From positions 11,297 through 75,296 of the forward strand of contig JBEVKW010000172.1 of NCBI GenBank assembly GCA_040509495.1: a DNA stretch of 64,000 bases, in the 5' to 3' direction. A program made the position numbers and the translations under genes. Under the pieces are notes generated by a model. That model made no database searches, had not been told where the DNA came from, and saw only the letters and a list, made by a program, of their open reading frames with translations. The DNA is from Terrimonas_A sp040509495 (lineage in GTDB: Bacteria; Bacteroidota; Bacteroidia; Chitinophagales; Chitinophagaceae). This document shows, piece by piece, positions 43,604 to 50,626 of this stretch (positions are counted from its first letter, which is position 1; every line of letters starts with the position of its first letter).

Positions 43604-44389
43604 ATGACCCAACCGATCACTTCCAAAACCATACTGTTCATTACCGGTGCGTTTATCAGTCACCATTGCTGGGATAATTGGATCAGGTACTTCCAGGAGA
43701 AGGGTTACCACGCTGTGGCGATACCCTGGCCGCAAAAAGATGCGCCGGCTGCGGTATTGCGTCATCGTCATCCGGATGCGGATGTGGCGGCCATCCGCCT
43801 CGCACAATTGACCAGCTTTTATCATGATGCGGCTTTGTCTCTACCGGAAAAACCCATCATTATCGGCCATTCTCTTGGCGGACTCATTGCCCAGCTGCTA
43901 TTACAACAGGGCGTGGCTGATGCCGCTGTCGCCATTCATTCCGTACCGCCGCAGGGTGTGTTCAGTTTTAGTCTTCCCTTTCTTATTGCCGGCTGGGGTC
44001 CGCTTGGATATTTTACTGATGCCAGGCAAACCTTCCTGATGAGTTTTAAGCAATGGAAATATGCATTCGTTAATGGACTGCCAGTCCAGGTGCAGCAGGA
44101 AAGCTATGAATCAGCTATCCCGGAATCAAAACGGGTTGTACGTGATACGATCACCCGCGCGGCAAGGGTCGACTTTACACGACCGCACCGCCCACTCCTT
44201 TTCCTGGCCGGTTCAAAGGATCATGCGATTCCTTCTTCACTCAATTATAAAAACTACCGTCGTTATACAGATCAACAGTCACACACCTCTTTTAAATTAT
44301 TTGAAGGACGTACACACTATGTTTTAAACCAGGAAGAATGGCCGGAGACCGCGGAATATATTCTGAGCTGGCTTTCCGGTATACAATGA
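43604..44389 (+). CDS. Alpha/beta hydrolase (Ser nucleophile)
   Basis: 261 residues from the ATG at 43604 (MTQPITSK); starts at 43568 or 43478 are also open but add unlikely leaders. LFITGAFISHHCWDNW is the oxyanion region, PIIIGHSLGGLIAQLL the nucleophile elbow, FLAGSKDHAIPSSL probably carries the acid, and EGRTHYVLNQEEW the catalytic histidine. Cytoplasmic esterase or lipase-like enzyme of unknown substrate. First gene of the second hydrolase/isochorismatase cluster. Confidence 0.82.
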   Translation: MTQPITSKTILFITGAFISHHCWDNWIRYFQEKGYHAVAIPWPQKDAPAAVLRHRHPDADVAAIRLAQLTSFYHDAALSLPEKPIIIGHSLGGLIAQLLLQQGVADAAVAIHSVPPQGVFSFSLPFLIAGWGPLGYFTDARQTFLMSFKQWKYAFVNGLPVQVQQESYESAIPESKRVVRDTITRAARVDFTRPHRPLLFLAGSKDHAIPSSLNYKNYRRYTDQQSHTSFKLFEGRTHYVLNQEEWPETAEYILSWLSGIQ

Positions 44390-44499
44390 TCGATCCTTCA
44401 TTTGCCTGCATCGACTGTCTGAAACCGGCATCCCGGTTATGAACACGGGCACTCATCACCGCCGCGCTTATTTAATCAATAACCATCAAAATACTCAAC

Positions 44500-45201
44500 A
44501 TGAAAAAGCAGCTCTTTTTTAACTTATCAACCCTGCTGGCAATTTTATTGTCAGCAACAGGCATGGCGCAAAAGCCTTCACCCGAATTATTATCACCCGT
44601 CAATCACACGCTTGTATTGATCGACTTCGAGGGACAGATGGGATTTGCCACGCATAACATCGATATCGCTCAGTTGAGAAATAACGCGGCGATAATCAGC
44701 GGTGCATCAAAGATCTTCCAGGTACCAACTGTTGTGACCACCGTTGCCGAACGATCTTTCAGCGGTCCTGTATTCCCGGAGATCCTCGAATTCTATCCTG
44801 TTGCATCCTCGGGGTATATCGACCGCACGACGATGAATACCTGGGAAGACGAGAAAGCCTGGAAAGCAATCACCGGAAAAGGAAAGAAGAAGATTGTTCT
44901 CGCAGGTTTATGGACAAGCGTATGTATCGTTGGACCCGCACTATCAGCGAAAGCAGAAGGTTATGATGTGTATGTGATTGCAGATGCCTGCGGGGATATC
45001 AGCGTAGAAGCGCATGAAACAGCAATGGACAGGATGAAACAGGCAGGCATCAAACCGATCACGTCCATGCAGTATTTACTGGAACTGCAGCGTGACTGGT
45101 CAAGAACGGCCACGTATGCACCGGTCAACGAGCTGATCAAAAAATACGGTGGTGCCTATGGCATTGGTGTGCAGTATGCGCAGGATATGCTAAAGCATTA
45201 A
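44500..45201 (+). CDS. Isochorismatase-like hydrolase with signal peptide, paralogue of the 12.0-kb gene
   Basis: 233 residues. Signal peptide 1-23 (ending GMAQ) followed by KPSPELL, just as in the paralogue at 12033. Asp42 (VLIDFEGQM), KIFQVPTVVTTV, DRTTMNTWED and nucleophile Cys142 (GLWTSVCIVGP). The C-terminal AQDMLKH is identical in both. The two are more similar to each other than to the cytoplasmic copy at 33960. Followed 30 bp later by the decayed hydrolase. Confidence 0.9.
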   Translation: MKKQLFFNLSTLLAILLSATGMAQKPSPELLSPVNHTLVLIDFEGQMGFATHNIDIAQLRNNAAIISGASKIFQVPTVVTTVAERSFSGPVFPEILEFYPVASSGYIDRTTMNTWEDEKAWKAITGKGKKKIVLAGLWTSVCIVGPALSAKAEGYDVYVIADACGDISVEAHETAMDRMKQAGIKPITSMQYLLELQRDWSRTATYAPVNELIKKYGGAYGIGVQYAQDMLKH

Positions 45202-45231
45202 TGATTATCAACCTCAATAGACTAAATAAGG

Positions 45232-45584
45232 ATGAAAAATATATTTACCAGCTATATTCATCGGTTCTGCTGCACCATTGCGGTGGCTGTATCAATGGTA
45301 TCAATGGCTGCAAATGCGCAGACCGGAAAGCCGGGGGTAAAAAATATAGTGATCGTTCATGGGGCTTTTGCGGATGCTTCCGGTTGGGAAGCCGTGTATC
45401 ACCTGCTAAAAAACCCATTGTTGCTACCGAAGACAAAAGCATTGACCCTGATCTTGAACGACGGATGTACAAACGTACTGGTTCCATTGTAAGTGAGATC
45501 AAAGGCAGTCATGCCATCTATATTTCACAGCCAGCTGCTGTAGCGGCAGTGATTGAAAGGGCCGCAAACGGTCTGAACAAATGA
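45232..45584 (+). pseudogene. Alpha/beta hydrolase gene with internal deletion and frameshift
   Basis: The first frame gives a signal peptide (to ANAQ) and the motif KNIVIVHGAFADASGWEAVY, as in the hydrolase at 14279. The frame then changes near 45405: the +1 frame continues KPIVATEDKSIDPDLERRM and ends in SHAIYISQPAAVAAVIE, the C-terminal acid and histidine region of the family. The middle ~150 residues, including the nucleophile elbow, are missing. The join lies within CTGCTAAAAAACCCATTG. Confidence 0.8.
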
Positions 45585-45654
45585 ACGCCATCGGCACTTA
45601 ATACATCTTCCATCTTCAACATTCAACAATCAGCTACGCATTTAAAAATTTATT

Positions 45655-46668
45655 ATGAAACAATTTCAACTACCAACTTCCCCAACCAGGAATTTATCAG
45701 CCGTAATCCTGTCTGCTTTGCTCTTAACGCTTCTTCCATTTTTTGCCTGCAAGAGTGATCCAACACCGCCCGGCAATAAGGAGAATACCGCTGCAAGCAG
45801 CCATAATGTATCCATTTCCGCACCCGCCCCACCACCAGCTGGCTTCAGTCACAAATATGAAACTGTCAACGGCATAAAGATCCATTATGTAACAGGTGGA
45901 ACAGGAGAGCCATTGGTGCTGTTCCATGGGTTTGGACAGAACTGGTATATGTGGAACAGGATAATGCCAGCATTGGGAAAACATTTTACCATCATCGCGC
46001 CAGACCTTCCCGGAGTAGGAGAATCTGATAAACCGGCAAATGGCTATGATAAAAAATCAATGGCGGCAGTGATGCACGGATTTATCAAGCAACTCGGTTT
46101 CTCCGATATCAATCTCGCTGGTCATGATATCGGCTTAATGGTGGCGTATGCATATGCGGCTCAGTTCCCGCAGGAAGTTAAAAAACTGGCGCTGATGGAT
46201 GCATTACTGCCGGGCGTTGAACCCGTGTGGTCTGACGTAAAAGGAAAAGCATGGTGGTTTGGCTTCTTTGCCTGGCCTGCATCAGGAGAGATCGTCGCAG
46301 GAAAGGAAAGGGCATTCTTAACAAATTTCTGGCCGCAGGTTGGGCATGTAAAAGATCCGTTCACCAACATAGAAACAGATGAATTTATAAGGGCATACGC
46401 CGTCCCCGGGGCTACAACGGGAAGCTTTCACTGGTTCGGTGGATTTGAACAGGATGCAACAGACAATAAAGTTTTTATGCAAACAAAATTAAAGATGCCT
46501 TTGCTTGCCATGGGAGGAGAACACTATGCCGCTGCATTCCTTACCGAACACTGCAAACTTGTTGCAGAAAATGTCAGTTCCTCCAATATAAAGGGGGCCG
46601 GACATTGGTTAGTGCAGGAAAATACTGCACAGGTGGAAAAAGATCTGCTTGACTTTTTTGGACATTGA
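45655..46668 (+). CDS. Epoxide-hydrolase-like alpha/beta hydrolase, probable lipoprotein
   Basis: 337 residues. The N-terminus has a hydrophobic stretch ending LLPFFAC, a plausible lipobox, then a Pro/Ser linker. The hydrolase core has LFHGFGQNWYMWN and APDLPGVGESD, and the elbow is LAGHDIGLMVAYAYA with an Asp nucleophile; EGH-like GAGHWLVQENT gives the histidine. GHDIG is typical of epoxide hydrolases and fluoroacetate dehalogenases. Predicted anchored in a membrane facing the periplasm. Last gene of the second hydrolase cluster. Confidence 0.85.
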   Translation: MKQFQLPTSPTRNLSAVILSALLLTLLPFFACKSDPTPPGNKENTAASSHNVSISAPAPPPAGFSHKYETVNGIKIHYVTGGTGEPLVLFHGFGQNWYMWNRIMPALGKHFTIIAPDLPGVGESDKPANGYDKKSMAAVMHGFIKQLGFSDINLAGHDIGLMVAYAYAAQFPQEVKKLALMDALLPGVEPVWSDVKGKAWWFGFFAWPASGEIVAGKERAFLTNFWPQVGHVKDPFTNIETDEFIRAYAVPGATTGSFHWFGGFEQDATDNKVFMQTKLKMPLLAMGGEHYAAAFLTEHCKLVAENVSSSNIKGAGHWLVQENTAQVEKDLLDFFGH

Positions 46669-46760
46669 TCTGTCGGGTCAGCACATACGGTTTCCGCAGT
46701 GAAGGCAGGGAAGGAAATGTGAAGAGTTGAACTGTCCTTCGCTTTTAATCGACGGGTTAA

Positions 46761-46785
46761 CAGGATCTGCATGATCTGCGGGAAC
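46761..46785. repeat. CGCAGAT-type repeat, partial copy 3
   Basis: Reads on the minus strand GTTCCCGCAGATCATGCAGA followed by TCCTG, sharing TTCCCGCAGAT with the two longer copies. Only one arm is present. It ends just before the porin gene. Confidence 0.4.
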
Positions 46786-46808
46786 CTTCTGTGTCAAAAT
46801 CAAAAACA

Positions 46809-48182
46809 ATGAAAGCTCTTTCACTGGTCATTTTTGTTTTATCATTCTGTGAAGCCAGGTCGCAACAGCTGCCCTCTTTCCGGCAGCTACGGTACGAGGA
46901 AGATTATTCCTCTTTAAGGAACGATACCAGCCATCGCCGGCACCCGTCAATAAAGTACCTGTCCCTTTCCAGGAACGGCAACACGTGGTTAAGCATGGGA
47001 GGAGACATCAGGTACCAGTATCAATGGTTCAGAAATGAGAACTGGGGCAAGGCGATCGCGGATAAAGATGGTTTTTTGCTGACGCGTTATCTCGTACACT
47101 CGGACCTTCACCTTGGGGCAAAAACCAGGTTCTTTGTGCAATTGCAGAGCAGTCTTGCCAATGGGAAAGAGACATCGCCTTCACCGGTTGAAGAAAATCA
47201 GCTTGATCTTCACCAGGCTTTTGCTGACGTGGTGTTCGTCAGGCGTGGCGTCACCGGGTTGACCTTGCGGGTCGGCCGCCAGGAACTTCTGTACGGATCG
47301 CAGCGGTTGATATCTGTCCGTGACGGCCCCAACAACCGTCAGTCATTCGATGCCGCCAGGATGATCTTCAGCGACGGGTATGGTACGGCAGACCTGTTCT
47401 TCTCTCATTTTGTCCGTTCAAAACAACGGATCTTCGATGATGGTTTCAATAATAATGTCAAGCTCTGGGGCGCTTATCTTGTAAGGAACAAAGTACCGCT
47501 GGTAAGAAATGCGGACCTCTATTATCTGGGGCTTCACAAAAGCAATGCAGTATTTGCAGACGGTATTGGCCGCGAACTGCGTCACTCCATTGGCAGCAGG
47601 TTATGGAACACTTCTTCCGGAGCCCGCTACGATGTGGAAGGGCTGTACCAGTTTGGAGATCTTGCAGGTAAAGCTATCAGCGCATGGACGATCTCTGTCA
47701 ATGCCGGATACAAATTCAACTCATGGAAATGCAGGCCCGAGCTTGCCATAAAAACCGAACTGATCAGTGGCGACGCCATTTCCGGCGATGGCCACCTGAA
47801 TACCTTTAATCCCTTATTTCCAAGAGGTGGTTATTTCGGCCTGGTATCATTGATCGGCCCTTCCAATCTGTTCGATATTCATCCTTCCATTGCATTGAAT
47901 ATCTCACCGGCTACCACCTGGAACTTCGATTGCGATCTGTTCTGGCGATACAGCCGCCAGGATGGAATATACCAGCCTAATGTTGCGCTTATCTATGACG
48001 GTAGCGCCAGTAAGAGCTTATCGATCGGACGGCAGTATTCCACGGACATTGTGTATACGCCAAACCGTTTTCTTTATTTGCGTGGAGAATTTACTTTCTT
48101 TAAAGCTGGTCAATTTCTGAGAGAGGCCGGCCCCGGCAAAAATATTCTGTTCGCCGCCGCTACGATCCAATACAGGTTTTAG
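46809..48182 (+). CDS. AlgE-like (alginate export family) outer-membrane porin
   Basis: 457 residues from the ATG at 46809 (MKALSLVIFV..., signal peptide ending ARSQ). The body matches the Alginate_exp domain: LSMGGDIRYQYQWFRNENWG, FFVQLQSSLANG, GLTLRVGRQELLYGSQRLIS, VRDGPNNRQSFDAARM, and a C-terminal Phe after IQYRF, as required for barrel assembly. Despite the family name, many members are general or small-molecule porins. It precedes a terminator; upstream is the epoxide-hydrolase-like lipoprotein on the same strand, so it may take up a substrate for that cluster. Confidence 0.85.
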   Translation: MKALSLVIFVLSFCEARSQQLPSFRQLRYEEDYSSLRNDTSHRRHPSIKYLSLSRNGNTWLSMGGDIRYQYQWFRNENWGKAIADKDGFLLTRYLVHSDLHLGAKTRFFVQLQSSLANGKETSPSPVEENQLDLHQAFADVVFVRRGVTGLTLRVGRQELLYGSQRLISVRDGPNNRQSFDAARMIFSDGYGTADLFFSHFVRSKQRIFDDGFNNNVKLWGAYLVRNKVPLVRNADLYYLGLHKSNAVFADGIGRELRHSIGSRLWNTSSGARYDVEGLYQFGDLAGKAISAWTISVNAGYKFNSWKCRPELAIKTELISGDAISGDGHLNTFNPLFPRGGYFGLVSLIGPSNLFDIHPSIALNISPATTWNFDCDLFWRYSRQDGIYQPNVALIYDGSASKSLSIGRQYSTDIVYTPNRFLYLRGEFTFFKAGQFLREAGPGKNILFAAATIQYRF

Positions 48183-48198
48183 TGCGCAGGAAAGGGCC

Positions 48199-48225
48199 GG
48201 ACTGCTTAAAGTCCTTGCTTTTTTT
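48199..48225 (+). terminator. Intrinsic terminator of the porin gene
   Basis: GGACT (48199-48203) and AGTCC (48210-48214) with a 6-nt loop, followed after TTGC by a run of seven T (48219-48225). It begins 17 nt after the porin stop. Confidence 0.65.
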
Positions 48226-48322
48226 ACGCGGGTGCGTTTGAAGGACCATGATCAATTCGCCCTATCCTGCCACTACAAGCCTGGTTGTTGACGCTTTGAA
48301 AAGCGATGAACAATGGTGTCGC

Positions 48323-49186
48323 TTACTTTAAAAGCCCTTCGAGGCCAAAGGCCTTCAATGCGTTTGCAGCTTCGAGCTGTACAGCGTCATTGGCCCGCTT
48401 AACGATCTCGCCGGTGGAAGGGTCGACAGTTGTTCTCAATGGCCTTTGTCCTTTCGGCAGATTGATCAGGTTCACCACGGCATCTGCCACGTCCTGCGGA
48501 TCCGGCTTTACTGTTTCAATCATCTGGCCAATGGCGGCAAACATCTTATCAGGATATTCCGCGATCGCCTGGTACCCGTCAGCAACTGATGCGTCAGCAC
48601 CAAACTGAACTTTCTGGGACATTTCGGTAGGAAAAGTTCCGGGCTGAATAATGGCAACGTCCACCCCTAATGGTCGTAGTTCATAGTGCAAACCTTCACT
48701 TAATCCTTCCAAACCAAACTTTGAAGCACTGTATACCGCCGAGAAAGGAAAAGAGAAGGTTCCGAATCCACTTGAAATATTAATGATCAACCCCTCTGAT
48801 TGTTTACGCATAGAAGGTAAAGCCAATTTCATCAAGCGCCAGGGCGCGAATACATTCACATCAAATACCCGCTGGACGTCTGCAACGGTTGCGCTTTCTG
48901 TTACACCGAACATTGCGACACCGGCATTATTCACCAGCACATCGATCCTGCCTTCCTCCGCAATAATGGTATCAATGGCGTTTTTCACACTTGCCTCGTC
49001 TGTCAGTGACAGATCCACAACCGTTATATTTTCTACCTGTGCCAGCGCATTTGCTTTATCTGCATTTTTCCGCTGAGTATCTCTCATGCCAGCATAAACC
49101 TTATGCCCCAAACCCGCAACGGACTTTGCAATAAGCCACCCAAACCCACTGTTTGTTCCTGTGATCAATACAATTTTTTTGCTCAT
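48323..49186 (-). CDS. Short-chain dehydrogenase/reductase (classical SDR)
   Basis: 287 residues. ITGTNSGFGWLIA is the cofactor-binding TGxxxGxG, VNNAG (85-89) the second motif, and Tyr152/Lys156 in VYSASKFG the catalytic pair, with Ser in NISSG. An NADP(H)- or NAD(H)-dependent oxidoreductase of unknown substrate. A candidate operator at 49238-49256 lies 52 bp before its start, and the Crp-like gene carrying the same site at its own start is just upstream on the same strand, so control by that protein is likely. Confidence 0.92.
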   Translation of the reverse strand: MSKKIVLITGTNSGFGWLIAKSVAGLGHKVYAGMRDTQRKNADKANALAQVENITVVDLSLTDEASVKNAIDTIIAEEGRIDVLVNNAGVAMFGVTESATVADVQRVFDVNVFAPWRLMKLALPSMRKQSEGLIINISSGFGTFSFPFSAVYSASKFGLEGLSEGLHYELRPLGVDVAIIQPGTFPTEMSQKVQFGADASVADGYQAIAEYPDKMFAAIGQMIETVKPDPQDVADAVVNLINLPKGQRPLRTTVDPSTGEIVKRANDAVQLEAANALKAFGLEGLLK

Positions 49187-49237
49187 TTTTTTTCATTTAA
49201 AATAATGATGCAAAGTTTTGGATTTGAAACACGAAAA

Positions 49238-49256
49238 CATTTACCATTTGGTAAAA
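49238..49256. promoter_or_regulatory. Operator candidate CATTTACCATTTGGTAAAA upstream of SDR gene
   Basis: 19 bp identical to 49864-49882. Core TTTACC-ATTT-GGTAAA has perfect 6-bp inverted arms. It sits between the Crp-like stop and the SDR start. Confidence 0.6.
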
Positions 49257-49263
49257 TGCGGTC

Positions 49264-49833
49264 TTACCGGATATTTTTTCTTATTCTGCTCAATGATTGT
49301 TGTGTAATGCCAAGGTATGAAGCGATATGAGAAAGCGGGATCCGGTTGAGAAGACCGGGAAATTGTTCAATGAATGACAAATAACGGGTGGTTGCATCTT
49401 CCGAAACCAGGGGACTTCTTCGTTCGATCGTTTTCAATAAACAATTCTTTAATATCAGGTTGGTAATATTGCCCCAGCCAACAATTGTATTTCCGATCTC
49501 GTCCCAGTCTTTCTTTGAAAATACAAGCAATTTACAGTCAGTAACGGCCTGTATGTATTCGGAAGCCGCCACTTGCGACTCAAACTTTTGATAGTCGGAA
49601 ACAAAATTATTCTCATCAATAAAAAAATGAGTGATCTCTTCCCCTTTATTGTTGTAATAGCAGAAACGGACAACACCCTCCAGGATAAATCCAACCTGCC
49701 TGGGGATCTTTCCGGCTTCCGAAAAATAGTCGTCCTTATGAAGCGTGAGCTCTTTTGCTTTGCTCAGAATGAGGTCTGTCTGTTGCTTGTTGAGGTTACC
49801 AAACTGTAATATATAATCGAGGAACTCTTTCAT
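49264..49833 (-). CDS. Crp/Fnr-family transcription regulator
   Basis: 189 residues from the ATG at 49833 (MKEFLDYILQFGNLN). The frame is open to 49866, but that start lies inside the operator-like palindrome, so the later one is preferred and matches the usual ~190 residues. CNB-type fold (LTLHKDDYFSEAGKIPRQVGFILEG) and C-terminal HTH PLSHIASYLGITQQSLSRIRKN. The same palindrome precedes this gene and the SDR gene downstream. Confidence 0.87.
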   Translation of the reverse strand: MKEFLDYILQFGNLNKQQTDLILSKAKELTLHKDDYFSEAGKIPRQVGFILEGVVRFCYYNNKGEEITHFFIDENNFVSDYQKFESQVAASEYIQAVTDCKLLVFSKKDWDEIGNTIVGWGNITNLILKNCLLKTIERRSPLVSEDATTRYLSFIEQFPGLLNRIPLSHIASYLGITQQSLSRIRKNIR

Positions 49834-49863
49834 ACGGTAAATTTCGCTTTTATTGCGTGCAAT

Positions 49864-49882
49864 CATTTACCATTTGGTAAAA
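49864..49882. promoter_or_regulatory. Operator candidate CATTTACCATTTGGTAAAA upstream of crp-like gene
   Basis: Identical over 19 bp to the site before the SDR gene. It is 31-49 bp upstream of the chosen start codon, suggesting autoregulation. Confidence 0.6.
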
Positions 49883-49943
49883 AATCAGTAAGCCAGGCCG
49901 GGAGTAATACTGACAACACTCCGGCTGATTCCTGAAATGTTCA

Positions 49944-50537
49944 CTATTTTGATCCAACCAGTGCAAACATATCCGGATATTTGACCGCATACCTGATATC
50001 AATTTCCTGGTCCGGCCGGTATAATCGGCTTTCATCCCTGATCGCCTGCTGTACGCGCTCTCCAGCCGCATCATACTCGATGACTGCATACGTGCGTGAA
50101 ACAGACTTGGTCCGGCGTTCCTCGATTCTTACAACCCTGGCTTTCGAATAGCCAACTTCATCTGACGCCAGGATCTTTTCCACCCGTTTGTCAGACAACA
50201 CGTGCAGTTCAATGAAACCGGCGACCAGGGCTACAACCCAGGCCGGATAAACGATAAAAAAAATAGCATGCCCCGCTGTTCCTATTGCGGAAGGCCGCCC
50301 ACTGTTTTTATTTTTAAAAGTAAGGTGCACGACGATCAGTGGATATAAAAAACATAACCATCCAAATATGATCGGAAGATAACTGAATGCTTCTATCCAG
50401 AACCTGTCTTTGTATCCATAGAAGTAATAAATCGAAGAACCGGCACATATCAATAAGCCAGCAACCAGCAGAAAAACCAGCGCGTGTTTTACCCGTTGCA
50501 TTGGAGAACTACGTTTCATCAAAGAAAGATAGTTCAA
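49944..50537 (-). CDS. Hypothetical membrane protein
   Basis: 197 residues. Three hydrophobic segments (about 17-37, 45-70 and 90-110) are followed by a soluble C-terminal part with beta character (SKARVVRIEERRTKSVSRTYAVIEY...DIRYAVKYPDMFAL), reminiscent of the DUF3592-type domain, but I cannot assign it firmly. Lies at the downstream end of the glycan operon on the same strand, 89 bp after it; probably not part of it. Confidence 0.65.
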   Translation of the reverse strand: MNYLSLMKRSSPMQRVKHALVFLLVAGLLICAGSSIYYFYGYKDRFWIEAFSYLPIIFGWLCFLYPLIVVHLTFKNKNSGRPSAIGTAGHAIFFIVYPAWVVALVAGFIELHVLSDKRVEKILASDEVGYSKARVVRIEERRTKSVSRTYAVIEYDAAGERVQQAIRDESRLYRPDQEIDIRYAVKYPDMFALVGSK

Positions 50538-50626
50538 AAAATATCAACCTTCCATTTAATACGCCCTGGTTCAGGATTCTTCCCGCCACATCAAATTGCC
50601 ATGGCCATATCAATTTCAATCCTCCC

